A stretch of 21,389 bases of DNA from Candidatus Omnitrophota bacterium (GTDB lineage: Bacteria; Omnitrophota; Gorgyraeia; Gorgyraeales; Gorgyraeaceae). The translations under genes and the position numbers were made by a program. Location: the NCBI GenBank assembly GCA_018817035.1, contig JAHIUV010000024.1, positions 1 to 21,389 on the forward strand, in the 5' to 3' direction. The notes under the pieces were generated by a model. The model was not told the DNA's origin and searched no databases. It saw only the letters and a program-made list of their open reading frames with translations. This document shows, one piece after another, positions 16,062-21,389 of this stretch (position 1 is its first letter; every line of letters starts with the position of its first letter).

Positions 16062-17285
16062 TTATTTCTTACCCAGGTCAAATGCCTTATGAATCGCCTG
16101 TACTGCCTTGTCAGAATATTTCTTGTTTATCACGCAGGATATCTTTATTTCAGACGTCGAGATCATATCCACGTTTATTTTCTTTGACGCCAAAGCGTCA
16201 AATAATTTAGCGGCTACGCCGGAATGGCTCCTCATGCCGACGCCGACTATCGAGATCTTAGCGATATCACTATTATATATAGAACCTTTTGCTTTTACCG
16301 CCTTGACTATTTGGTTCATCACCTGCTTAGTCCGGGCTAATTCCGCCACAGGCACAGTAAAAGAAACATCCGTATACCCTGTCCGGCTTATATTTTGGAT
16401 TATCATATCAACATTTATATTGCTTTGGGCCAGACGCTTAAAAATAACCGCCGCTACGCCCGGCCTGTCAGGCACGCTGCAGATAGTAACTTTTGCCTCT
16501 CCTCTATTCGCGGTGACACCGCTGACAAGAACGTCTTCCATTGCTTTAACCTCCTTGGAAATTATCGTGCCTTCTTTGTTCGTAAAGCTTGACCTTATAT
16601 GTAAAGGGACAGAGAACTTCTTCGCCACTTCCATGGAACGCGCCTGCATTACTTGCGCGCCGAGAGACGCCAGTTCAAGCATCTCTTCATAACTTATGCG
16701 CGAAAGTTTTTTCGCGTCCTTCACCACGCGCGGATCAGCGGTATATACACCTTCCACGTCAGTATAGATCTCACATACCTCGGCGTTGAGCGTCTTCGCG
16801 AGCGCCACAGCCGTAATGTCAGAACCGCCGCGTCCCAATGTGGTGATCTCATGCTCAGGATCGATCCCCTGGAACCCGGCCACTATTACTACCTTTTTCT
16901 TTTTTAATTCCCTTCTTATCCTGTCCGCGCTGACATCTACTATCTTTGCCTTTGTATGTGACCCATCCGTAAGTATCCCGACTTGCGCGCCCGTAAACGA
17001 AATAGCGTCGATACCCATCTTATGCAGCGCCATTGCCAAAAGCGCCATCGACACCTGCTCACCGGTCGATATGAGCATGTCCAGCTCTCTTTCGTTAGGC
17101 GCTGAGGTGATCTCTCCTGCGAGCTTCAGTAAATCATCAGTGGTGTCACCCAGGGCGGAAACCACCACCACGAGATTATGGCCGCGCCTGCTATACCCAG
17201 CCACTCTCTTTGCCACAGCCTTTATGCGCTCTGTATTGGCGACAGAAGAGCCGCCGTATTTTTGGACTATCAGGGAATTCGACAC
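16062..17285 (-). CDS. lysC: Aspartate kinase
   Basis: Phosphorylates aspartate, the entry to lysine, threonine and methionine synthesis. Seen: VQKYGGSSVAN (7-17), FTGAQVGILTD, GFQGID, the TTLGRGGSDITAVALAK substrate motif, IYTDVEGVYTADPR, and two C-terminal ACT domains (about 265-407) for feedback regulation. 407 residues is the monofunctional Bacillus-type enzyme. Start is GTG 17285 with AGGAG six bases away; the upstream frame carries a CstA remnant overlapping lysC by 16 bases. Neighbours cimA and the apgM-like gene point to an amino-acid synthesis cluster. Confidence 0.96.
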   Translation of the reverse strand: MSNSLIVQKYGGSSVANTERIKAVAKRVAGYSRRGHNLVVVVSALGDTTDDLLKLAGEITSAPNERELDMLISTGEQVSMALLAMALHKMGIDAISFTGAQVGILTDGSHTKAKIVDVSADRIRRELKKKKVVIVAGFQGIDPEHEITTLGRGGSDITAVALAKTLNAEVCEIYTDVEGVYTADPRVVKDAKKLSRISYEEMLELASLGAQVMQARSMEVAKKFSVPLHIRSSFTNKEGTIISKEVKAMEDVLVSGVTANRGEAKVTICSVPDRPGVAAVIFKRLAQSNINVDMIIQNISRTGYTDVSFTVPVAELARTKQVMNQIVKAVKAKGSIYNSDIAKISIVGVGMRSHSGVAAKLFDALASKKINVDMISTSEIKISCVINKKYSDKAVQAIHKAFDLGKK

Positions 17286-17518
17286 TTTAATCTCCTACAT
17301 AAAAGCCAGCTAGATACAACTATAAAGGTAAGCGCGGCACTCGTAAATATTACCACAAACGTGGCAAAGAATCTATTCTTAATTTTAAAAAGTTCCTCTG
17401 ATAAATACCTGCATATTCTCGTGGGGGTATCCAGCGTAGTAAGAATAAAAGCATTAAGCATCATTATTGCCGCTAAACTACCTTTGCCAAAAGCGCCTAT
17501 GGGCCCAGACCCACCTTT
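17270..17518 (-). pseudogene. Remnant of a CstA-type peptide/carbon-starvation transporter
   Basis: About 80 residues in one open frame read like a piece of CstA: GPIGAFGKGSLAAIMMLNA, then FILTTLDTPTRICRYL, EELFKIKNRFFAT and a hydrophobic segment. NAF-LTTLDT-TR is a signature of the CstA C-terminal half (family recall, not searched). CstA proteins exceed 450 residues. Here the similarity begins at the edge of a short repeat (17521-17550) and fades into the lysC ribosome site, ending in TGA at 17270. ATG codons at 17464 lack a ribosome site. I read it as a deletion remnant; a tiny expressed membrane peptide is the less likely alternative. Confidence 0.65.
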
Positions 17519-17520
17519 GT

Positions 17521-17550
17521 CATTGCGAGGGCAAAGCCCGAAGCAATCTC
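17521..17550. repeat. CATTGCGAG...GAAGCAATCTC palindrome-like repeat
   Basis: CATTGCGAGGGCAAAGCCCG followed by AAGCAATCTC: the inner GGGC-AAA-GCCC hairpin is flanked by ATTGC and GCAAT. This type of REP-like sequence recurs in many unrelated bacterial genomes (general recall). It borders the CstA remnant and may mark the deletion or insertion point. Confidence 0.7.
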
Positions 17551-17563
17551 AGGGAAAGTTAAC

Positions 17564-17622
17564 TTCTCGACTTCGCTCGAAGAGTATCCAATATGGTTCG
17601 AGCGAGCGAAGCAAGTCGAGAA
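17564..17622. repeat. Family-1 element, short copy (59 bp)
   Basis: TTCTCGACT (17564-17572) to AGTCGAGAA (17614-17622), with TTCGCTCGAA and TTCGAGCGAGCGAA as inner arms around a CCAATATGG centre. It lacks the inner hairpins of the longer copies, so it may be a minimal form. Confidence 0.85.
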
Positions 17623-17631
17623 CTGATACTT

Positions 17632-17698
17632 GCCCGAAGAATATTGTTCGAGCTTGCCCCGTTCCAAATACAAGATTTGGAACGGGGCTTGTCGAGAA
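17632..17698. repeat. Family-1 half element with strong inner hairpin
   Basis: GAAGAATATTGTTCGAGC leads into GCCCCGTTCCAAAT (17656-17669), loop ACAAG, ATTTGGAACGGGGC (17675-17688), then TTGTCGAGAA. The 14-base stem is perfect. It lies 31 bases after the apgM stop in the transcription direction and could slow polymerase or protect the mRNA end, but no T run follows. Confidence 0.82.
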
Positions 17699-17719
17699 CT
17701 ATCCTCGCAATAAATTTGG

Positions 17720-18931
17720 TTACCTTATAAAAAACTCCATCAGTTCATGGCCGCGCAAGATATGGAACTTGCTTGAACGCCCTTCTCTCTCATTGAAATA
17801 GACGGCATCATCAGGCTCGATATCAGTGCCGCACATCGCGAAACATACATTGTCCCTGGCATGAGTGCGCAGCGACAAAGGAGTCGCGTGATCCGCCAGG
17901 ACCAATATCCTGTAATCTTCCCGCGAAGACTTAAAATGCTCAAGTATCGTCCCGACCACAAACTTATCGAACTTTTCTATGCTAGCGATCTTTTCTTTCA
18001 TGTCCCCGTTATGCCCGGCTTCGTCAGGCGCTTCGACATGCACAAAAACAAAGTCTTTCTTTTTTAGCGACTCCAGGGCATACTGCGCCTTGCCCAAATA
18101 ATTAGTATCATAATAACCGGTTGCCCCCGGCACATTAATAACATCAAGGCCTATGGTCTTACCTATGCCTTTGATCAAGTCTACCGCTGAAATTATAGAC
18201 CCCTCGACCTTGTATAGTTCCAAAAACTTAGGCATGGAAGGTTTTGTCCCCTGCCCCCATAGCCAGATCATGTTCGCGGGATTCTCCTTTAGGTCAACGC
18301 GCACCCTGTTCACTTCATGCGCGGCAAGGACAGATATTGACTCGTTCATTAATCTTTTAACAAATTCAGCGCTATCGCCGCGCCTCGGCAGGAATTTTTT
18401 TATCTTTTTACCGCTAATATCGTGCGGCGGCGTGCATTTTACTTTTTGCAGGCCGGCCAGCTCTTCCTTATTATTGCATTTCAATATAACGATGTGCCTA
18501 TAGCTGACTCCCGCGTAAAACCTTATATCTTTAGTGCTCATTTTAGCGTTCAACTCATCTATGAGCGAGCTCGCTTCTTTATTGGATATATGCCCCGCGC
18601 TATAATCAGCCATTTTATCATCGGATGATATAGTTACCAGATTACACCTGAACGCTATCTCATCCTTTTTCATGTCTATACCGATATTCACAGCTTCCAA
18701 CGGGCCGCGGCCGCTGTAGTATTTATGGGGATTATATCCTAATATGGAGAGATTCGCCACGTCGCTGGCAGGAGCCATGTTCCTGGGTATCATATTAGTA
18801 AGTCCTATACGGCCTTTTTCGGCTATAAAATTCATGTTGGGTGTCTTGGCCGCTTCCAGGGGCGTTTTGCCGCCCAACTCTTCCATAGGCCTGTCAGTCA
18901 TACCGTCTCCCACTAAAACTATATATTTCAT
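17720..18931 (-). CDS. apgM-family phosphomutase: 2,3-bisphosphoglycerate-independent phosphoglycerate mutase or proposed homoserine kinase
   Basis: Alkaline-phosphatase-superfamily protein of the archaeal-type (ApgM) branch. Seen: VLVGDGMTDRPMEELGGKTPLEAAKTPNMN at the N-terminus (metal-binding Asp), APASDVANLSILGY with the nucleophile serine, YSGRGPLEA, HVEAPDEAGHNGD and LADHATPLSLRTHA as later metal sites. 403 residues is right for the family. A bacterial sub-branch has been proposed to act as homoserine kinase because it stands in for thrB in threonine clusters. Here the next intact gene downstream is aspartate kinase lysC, which fits that role, but no hom or thrC is visible, so glycolytic mutase remains possible. 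ATG 18931 overlaps the HTH gene stop as ATGA. Confidence 0.85.
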   Translation of the reverse strand: MKYIVLVGDGMTDRPMEELGGKTPLEAAKTPNMNFIAEKGRIGLTNMIPRNMAPASDVANLSILGYNPHKYYSGRGPLEAVNIGIDMKKDEIAFRCNLVTISSDDKMADYSAGHISNKEASSLIDELNAKMSTKDIRFYAGVSYRHIVILKCNNKEELAGLQKVKCTPPHDISGKKIKKFLPRRGDSAEFVKRLMNESISVLAAHEVNRVRVDLKENPANMIWLWGQGTKPSMPKFLELYKVEGSIISAVDLIKGIGKTIGLDVINVPGATGYYDTNYLGKAQYALESLKKKDFVFVHVEAPDEAGHNGDMKEKIASIEKFDKFVVGTILEHFKSSREDYRILVLADHATPLSLRTHARDNVCFAMCGTDIEPDDAVYFNEREGRSSKFHILRGHELMEFFIR

Positions 18932-19128
18932 ACTAATGCCTTCTTTCCATTTTTCTGCTCATTGTCGGTTATCCATTTTTGTATCGAATCTCTCCTTACC
19001 CTCCAGCTGTCGCCTATTTTAAACGCCGGGATCCTGCCATCCCTTACATACTTATATATTGTCATAGGGTGAACATCGAGATATTCAGCGACATCTTTTA
19101 CTGTCATTACCTGTTTAGCTTTGGTCAC
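18928..19128 (-). CDS. Small helix-turn-helix DNA-binding protein (excisionase/BldC-like family)
   Basis: 66 residues with a single MerR-type winged HTH: MTVKDVAEYLDVHPMTIYKY is the helix-turn-helix and VRDGRIPAFKIGDSWRVRRD the wing, followed by QKWI and a lysine-rich tail. No other domain. Such proteins are annotated as excisionase-family but many are chromosomal regulators; nothing phage-like is nearby. Start GTG 19128 has a near-ideal AAAGGAG six bases upstream. It overlaps the apgM-like gene by 4 bases, so both should be made together, and it is first after the promoter at 19169-19196. It may regulate its own operon; no operator was identified. Confidence 0.88.
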   Translation of the reverse strand: MTKAKQVMTVKDVAEYLDVHPMTIYKYVRDGRIPAFKIGDSWRVRRDSIQKWITDNEQKNGKKALV

Positions 19129-19168
19129 GTTATGCTCCTTTAAGTCCTGTTAAATCCAAGTATAAGAA

Positions 19169-19196
19169 AGTATAATGATTTTAACTTGCTTGTCAA
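19169..19196 (-). promoter_or_regulatory. Sigma70-type promoter for the HTH-apgM operon
   Basis: On the minus strand consensus TTGACA (19196-19191) is followed after 16 bases by TATACT (19174-19169). Expected start is near 19162, giving a leader of roughly 35 bases before GTG 19128. TTGACA lies within GCTTGACAAGC, a small palindrome (19189-19199) that could be an operator half; this is speculative. Confidence 0.72.
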
Positions 19197-19207
19197 GCAC
19201 CCTACCG

Positions 19208-19248
19208 CTTAACTTCACAACAGTGCATTGCAGTTTTGTGAAGTTAAG
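19208..19248. repeat. Family-2 hairpin directly after the deacetylase-like gene
   Basis: CTTAACTTCACAA (19208-19220) and TTGTGAAGTTAAG (19236-19248) are perfect 13-base arms. The loop contains GTGCATTGCAG, shared with the copy at 4555-4592. It begins two bases past the stop codon at 19251 and precedes the next promoter, a position suited to a terminator or mRNA 3' stabiliser. Confidence 0.88.
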
Positions 19249-19250
19249 GG

Positions 19251-20186
19251 TCAGGTGGATAGTTTTTCTATATGAGTATTGACTGAATCTGCCAGGCTTA
19301 GCAGGTTATAACCGCCTTCAAGGACTGAAACAACGCGGCCTTTGGCATATGCGACAGCGATATCCTTGACCAATTCTGTCATTTTGCCATAGCCCTTTTC
19401 AGTAAGATTGGTGGATGATAAGGGGTCGTTCTCATGACCGTCAAAGCCCGCTGATATCAATATAAACTCAGGTTTAAAATCCTTTGCCATAGGAATGACC
19501 ATATCGCGGAATACTTTCATATATTCACTATCCCCGCTACCAGCGCTCATCGGTATATTTAAATTGTACCCCTTACCTTTTTCCTTGCCCCTATATTCAC
19601 TTGAACCTGTTCCGGGATAATGCGGATACTGGTGCAGGCTTACGTAAAAAACTGAGGGGTCTTCATAAAATATCTCTTCCGTGCCATTTCCGTGATGCGC
19701 GTCCCAGTCTATGATCAATACGCGCTTTATGTTGTATTTTTTTTGGACATACCTCGCGCCTATGGCAACATTATTAAAAAGACAAAACCCCATCGCGCGA
19801 CAATGCCCCGCGTGATGCCCCGGAGGCCTGACCGCGCAAAACGCGTTATCCGCATTACCGCCACAGACCAAGTCTATGGCCTTCATTACGCCGCCCGCGG
19901 CAAAAAGCGCCGCGATATACGAATCCTTTGAGGCAACCGTATCAGCGTCAAGCTTTCCTCCTCCGGCTATGCAGGTATCCTTTACGCTATTAATGTAACC
20001 CGGGGAATGGACCATGGCTATGTCACTCTCCATAGCAACATCAGGCTCGACAACCATCAGTTTGTCCATAAGCCCTGTTTTATTCAGTTTTCTAAAGATT
20101 GCTTTTAGCCTGGAAGGCCGTTCCGGATGATGCGGCCCTGTATCATGGCAAAGGTAAGCGGGATGGTAAATTAAAGAAGTGGTCAT
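19251..20186 (-). CDS. Histone deacetylase-family hydrolase (class II-like/acetylpolyamine amidohydrolase family)
   Basis: Zinc-dependent amidohydrolase that removes acetyl or related groups from amines; the natural substrate in bacteria is usually unknown (acetylated lysine, polyamine or acetoin-related). Seen: HDTGPHHPERPSRL near the N-terminus, the RPPGHHAG motif with His124-His125, LIIDWDAHHGNGTEEIFY with zinc ligands Asp162 and His164, SAGFDGHENDPL with Asp249, and a C-terminal VLEGGYNL with the transition-state tyrosine. 311 residues is complete; no signal peptide is visible. The ribosome site before ATG 20186 is weak. It follows trpF after a repeat-filled gap of 167 bases and is closed by a family-2 hairpin, so it is probably a separate unit. 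Confidence 0.92.
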   Translation of the reverse strand: MTTSLIYHPAYLCHDTGPHHPERPSRLKAIFRKLNKTGLMDKLMVVEPDVAMESDIAMVHSPGYINSVKDTCIAGGGKLDADTVASKDSYIAALFAAGGVMKAIDLVCGGNADNAFCAVRPPGHHAGHCRAMGFCLFNNVAIGARYVQKKYNIKRVLIIDWDAHHGNGTEEIFYEDPSVFYVSLHQYPHYPGTGSSEYRGKEKGKGYNLNIPMSAGSGDSEYMKVFRDMVIPMAKDFKPEFILISAGFDGHENDPLSSTNLTEKGYGKMTELVKDIAVAYAKGRVVSVLEGGYNLLSLADSVNTHIEKLST

Positions 20187-20226
20187 GATTCTAAGAATAA
20201 TACATCAAGTTTAATCATTGGTTCAG

Positions 20227-20321
20227 TTCTCGACTCGGCCTTTGGCCTCGCTCGAACGATATTGGATATTCTTCGAGCGAGCCCTTCGACTGCGCTCAGG
20301 GTAAACTTCGTGAGTCGAGAA
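20227..20321. repeat. Family-1 modular palindromic element (95 bp)
   Basis: TTCTCGACT (20227-20235) to AGTCGAGAA (20313-20321). The left half has inner hairpin GGCC-TTT-GGCC then TCGCTCGAACGATATTGG. The right half is nearly identical to the right half of the copy at 997-1092 (GCCCTTCGACTGCGCTCAGG, GTAAACTTCGTGAGTCGAGAA split at the same points). It lies in the gap between trpF and the deacetylase-like gene. Confidence 0.87.
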
Positions 20322-20353
20322 GCAAAAGCATTCGTTCTTCGCGAGCCCGGACA

Positions 20354-20998
20354 TTATTGCTTTTCTGCCCTGCGGACCTCCCTTATAAATTCTTCCATCA
20401 GCTCTATGTTCTTTTTTCCCGGTTCAGATTCTATGCCGCTGGAAACATCTACGCCGTATGGCCTTATTTCTTTTATTACATCGTGGACATTGCCGGGATT
20501 AAGTCCTCCTGATATTATGAGCCGCCTGCCGTATTCCTTGGCCAGAACAGCTAAAGTCCTGTCAAATCCCGTACCTGTTCCGCCATACACACTGCTTTTA
20601 TAGGCATCCAAGAGAAATGCATCCGCCGGGCAATCTTCTATAGAGGCGAGGCTATCTTTATCTCTGACCCTGATCGCTTTAATTAATTTTACGCCTTTAA
20701 ATCTCAAAGTTTTAAAATTCAAACAATACTTCACGTCCTCGTCTCCATGTAACTGCGCGACGTTCAACCCGTATCTCTCTACACATTCTTCGATAAAGCC
20801 CAAGTCCTCATTAACAAAAACTCCTACGGTGCTGACAAAAAGCGGCAGGTTTTTTATTATCTCCCCTGCTTTTTCAGGGGCAACATAGCGTGGGCTGTCC
20901 TTAAAAAACACAAAGCCAAGAGCATCCGCTCCGGCGTCAACGGCCATACTTGCGTCTTTCATGGATGTTATCCCGCAAAACTTGACCCTGACATTCAT
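20354..20998 (-). CDS. trpF: Phosphoribosylanthranilate isomerase
   Basis: Amadori rearrangement of phosphoribosylanthranilate, third step of tryptophan synthesis. Seen: VKFCGIT at residues 5-11 with the catalytic cysteine, ADALGFVFFKDSPRYV, VGVFVN, NVAQLHGDE, FLLDAY with the catalytic aspartate, GGTGTGFDR, ISGGLNPGNV and VDVSSGIESEPGKK at the phosphate site. 214 residues fits a monofunctional TrpF. Its ATG overlaps the trpC stop as ATGA. No trpB or trpA follows on this side, so any remaining trp genes would lie upstream of trpC or elsewhere. Confidence 0.97.
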   Translation of the reverse strand: MNVRVKFCGITSMKDASMAVDAGADALGFVFFKDSPRYVAPEKAGEIIKNLPLFVSTVGVFVNEDLGFIEECVERYGLNVAQLHGDEDVKYCLNFKTLRFKGVKLIKAIRVRDKDSLASIEDCPADAFLLDAYKSSVYGGTGTGFDRTLAVLAKEYGRRLIISGGLNPGNVHDVIKEIRPYGVDVSSGIESEPGKKNIELMEEFIREVRRAEKQ

Positions 20999-21389
20999 GA
21001 TACCACGTCCTCCCCCATGACTTCCCTTACTTTGGCGCCTATGTCGCTTGCCTCTAAAAATGTCGTGCCTACAAGAACCGCGTTTATTCCTTTTTGTTTT
21101 AGCGCCGCGATATCAGCATTGTTCCTTATGCCGCTTTCACTGATCTTTATTACCTCATTGGGGATCCGCGACGTCAATCTAAGCGCGTTTTCAGAATCCA
21201 CCTTAAGCGTGCCAAGGTCCCTATTATTAATACCTATTATGCCGGCCCCTGCGACTATAGCCTTTTCCAGGTCAATATCGTCATGCACTTCTACTACGGA
21301 ATCCATGCCTATCGTAGCCGCGAGATGCATAAAACTTTTTATCTGATCCTTTGTCAATATCCTGGCTATCAAGAGAATGGCATCGGCTC
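20995..21389 (-). CDS. trpC: Indole-3-glycerol phosphate synthase, C-terminal part (5' end outside window)
   Basis: Ring closure to indole-3-glycerol phosphate in tryptophan synthesis. The frame is open to the window edge, giving 131 complete codons beginning ADAILLIARIL, the strand before the barrel's later half. Following TrpC motifs are VEVHDDIDLEKA, IIGINNRDLGTLKVD, KISESGI and INAVLVGTTFLEA. The N-terminal half is missing only because the window stops; an apparent TTG start at 21372 is internal. Four-base overlap with trpF indicates one transcript. Confidence 0.95.
   Translation of the reverse strand, partial: ADAILLIARILTKDQIKSFMHLAATIGMDSVVEVHDDIDLEKAIVAGAGIIGINNRDLGTLKVDSENALRLTSRIPNEVIKISESGIRNNADIAALKQKGINAVLVGTTFLEASDIGAKVREVMGEDVVS

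Noticed and set aside
17178..17801. Long plus-strand open frame (207 codons) crossing the lysC-apgM gap
   Set aside because: It is antisense to lysC and apgM at its ends and reads through palindromic repeats in the middle; composition (repeated RLRSKS-type stretches) reflects the repeats.
18928..19128. Phage excisionase implying a prophage
   Set aside because: Only the HTH fold is shared; there is no integrase or phage gene, and the gene is coupled to a metabolic enzyme.
997..20321. CRISPR array or attachment-site interpretation of the repeats
   Set aside because: Copies are far apart, variable in length and palindromic, with no regular spacers, cas genes or integrase.

Overview
The window is a bacterial chromosome segment of about 21.4 kb. 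Every convincing gene lies on the minus strand, so transcription runs from high to low coordinates. Nineteen protein genes (two cut by the window edges), one tRNA and one gene remnant are packed with short gaps or 4-8 base overlaps. The content is housekeeping metabolism. I see no phage, insertion sequence, CRISPR array, toxin-antitoxin or defence genes. The NfnAB pair, citramalate synthase and LarE suggest an anaerobe. The small palindromic repeats resemble those of uncultivated Omnitrophota-like genomes, but that assignment is an impression, not something shown here.

Layout in transcription order (right to left). Tryptophan: trpC (5' part missing) and trpF overlap by 4 bases, followed by a class II histone-deacetylase-like hydrolase. 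Aspartate family and branched chains: a small HTH protein behind a good sigma70-type promoter overlaps an apgM-type phosphomutase/possible homoserine kinase; then come a CstA remnant, aspartate kinase lysC, citramalate synthase cimA and valS. Cofactors and repair: nadC, uvrB, birA, coaX. Redox: nfnA and nfnB. RNA and sulfur chemistry: mnmA, a larE-like gene, tRNA(CAT) and tilS, so three PP-loop ATP enzymes cluster here. The window ends in the first 295 codons of ftsH.

The most unusual content is in the gaps. One family of modular palindromes has conserved ends (TTCTCGACT...AGTCGAGAA), an AATATT centre and inner hairpins whose stem sequences differ from copy to copy but stay self-complementary. 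A second family (TTAACTTCACA...TGTGAAGTTAA hairpins) sits at gene 3' ends, once supplying a stop codon. One palindrome appears inserted in frame in nadC. Another carries a single mismatch that creates the likely -35 box of ftsH. One gap has a family-1 element nested inside a family-2-like inverted repeat. These mobile or recombining palindromes are the best candidate for something underdescribed; the genes themselves are recognisable families.
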